From Scopulibacillus daqui (GTDB taxonomy: Bacteria > Bacillota > Bacilli > Bacillales > Sporolactobacillaceae), in the NCBI RefSeq assembly GCF_016908855.1, contig NZ_JAFBER010000002.1, positions 1-64,000 on the forward strand: a stretch of DNA of 64,000 bases, read 5' to 3'. The position numbers and the translations under genes are program-made. Positions 63,855 to 64,000 of this stretch are shown one piece after another (position 1 is the stretch's first letter; each line of letters opens with the position of its first letter). A model generated the notes under the pieces. The model did no database searches. It was not told the origin of the DNA and worked only from the letters and a program-made list of their open reading frames with translations.

Positions 63855-64000
63855 ATGGTACTGCTTCAGATTGTAAGAATTCTTTCTGAGTTAATTTATA
63901 TTTATTCATGGGTTTTGATTATATACATTTTAATGTCATGGTTCCCGGGAATGAGAGACTCATCTATAGGGCAGTTTTTGGCGAGGATTTCCGAGCCGTT
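63855..64000 (+). CDS. ylmG: YggT family membrane protein YlmG (partial, runs off the window)
   Basis: The first 48 codons are visible: hydrophobic helix near residues 14-34 and SWFPGMRDSSIGQFLARISEP, the YggT-family signature. Follows sepF by ten bases with GAGGTGA as ribosome site. The remainder lies beyond position 64000. Confidence 0.88.
   Translation, partial: MVLLQIVRILSELIYIYSWVLIIYILMSWFPGMRDSSIGQFLARISEP

Overview
The window is a chromosomal segment of an aerobic, endospore-forming member of the Bacillales (low G+C Firmicutes). The evidence is gene content and gene order: from left to right it follows the Bacillus subtilis yla-cta-ylb-mra/mur-fts-spoIIG-ylm order almost gene for gene. 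Ribosome binding sites are strong and GTG or TTG starts are frequent. The peptidoglycan genes indicate meso-diaminopimelate (DNPR motif in MurE). The aa/caa3-type oxidase, heme A genes and glyoxylate shunt indicate respiratory metabolism. I see no rRNA, tRNA, CRISPR array, phage or intact insertion sequence.

Layout. 0.1-8.2 kb: ylaI, ylaJ, ylaK, ylaL, ylaN, then ftsW and pycA. 8.2-15.5 kb: divergent heme A genes ctaA and ctaB, then caa3 oxidase genes ctaC-D-E-F and ctaG. 15.6-29.8 kb: the ylb block (ylbC-P), which includes coaD, rsmD, tmcAL, the ylbN-rpmF operon and the forespore regulator gerR, with a few extra genes (GNAT, yugN-like, M20 amidohydrolase, thioesterase). 29.9-33.1 kb: an inserted acyl-CoA carboxylase operon (biotin carboxylase, BCCP, carboxyltransferase). 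33.4-54.6 kb: panE, bshC and the division/cell-wall cluster mraZ-rsmH-ftsL-pbpB-spoVD-murE-murF-mraY-murD-spoVE-murG-murB-divIB-ftsA-ftsZ. murF lies inside the cluster here, while ylxW, ylxX, sbp and bpr are absent. 54.7-58.1 kb: an unrecognised membrane-anchored protein gene, then spoIIGA-sigE and sigG. 58.2-61.2 kb: a minus-strand glyoxylate-shunt operon (a tiny zinc-finger protein, aceB, aceA). 61.5-64.0 kb: ylmC-D-E, sepF and the start of ylmG.

How they work together. pycA and the glyoxylate shunt refill the TCA cycle. The cta genes make heme A and a terminal oxidase. The mur/fts genes make and position septal wall. spoVD, spoVE, spoIIGA, sigE, sigG, gerR and ylbJ are the sporulation layer interleaved with these vegetative genes.

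Most interesting non-coding signals: (i) a structured minus-strand RNA between ylbG and rsmD with a forespore-type promoter and a U-tailed terminator, matching the CsfG sporulation RNA; (ii) leaders of both sigG and spoVD that can fold a CCTCC-type arm onto the ribosome binding site. In each case that arm lies upstream of the likely internal transcription start, so only read-through mRNA would be translationally masked; (iii) a spoIIG promoter with an unusually long spacer and Spo0A-box-like sequences; (iv) three GTGG repeats at a 10-bp period in front of mraZ; (v) ResD-box-like sequences between ctaA and ctaB; (vi) a FadR-like palindrome inside the acyl-CoA carboxylase operon. Two decayed or start-less reading frames and one long perfect palindrome after murB are also reported. 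Function calls rest on sequence recognition from memory; no database search was run.
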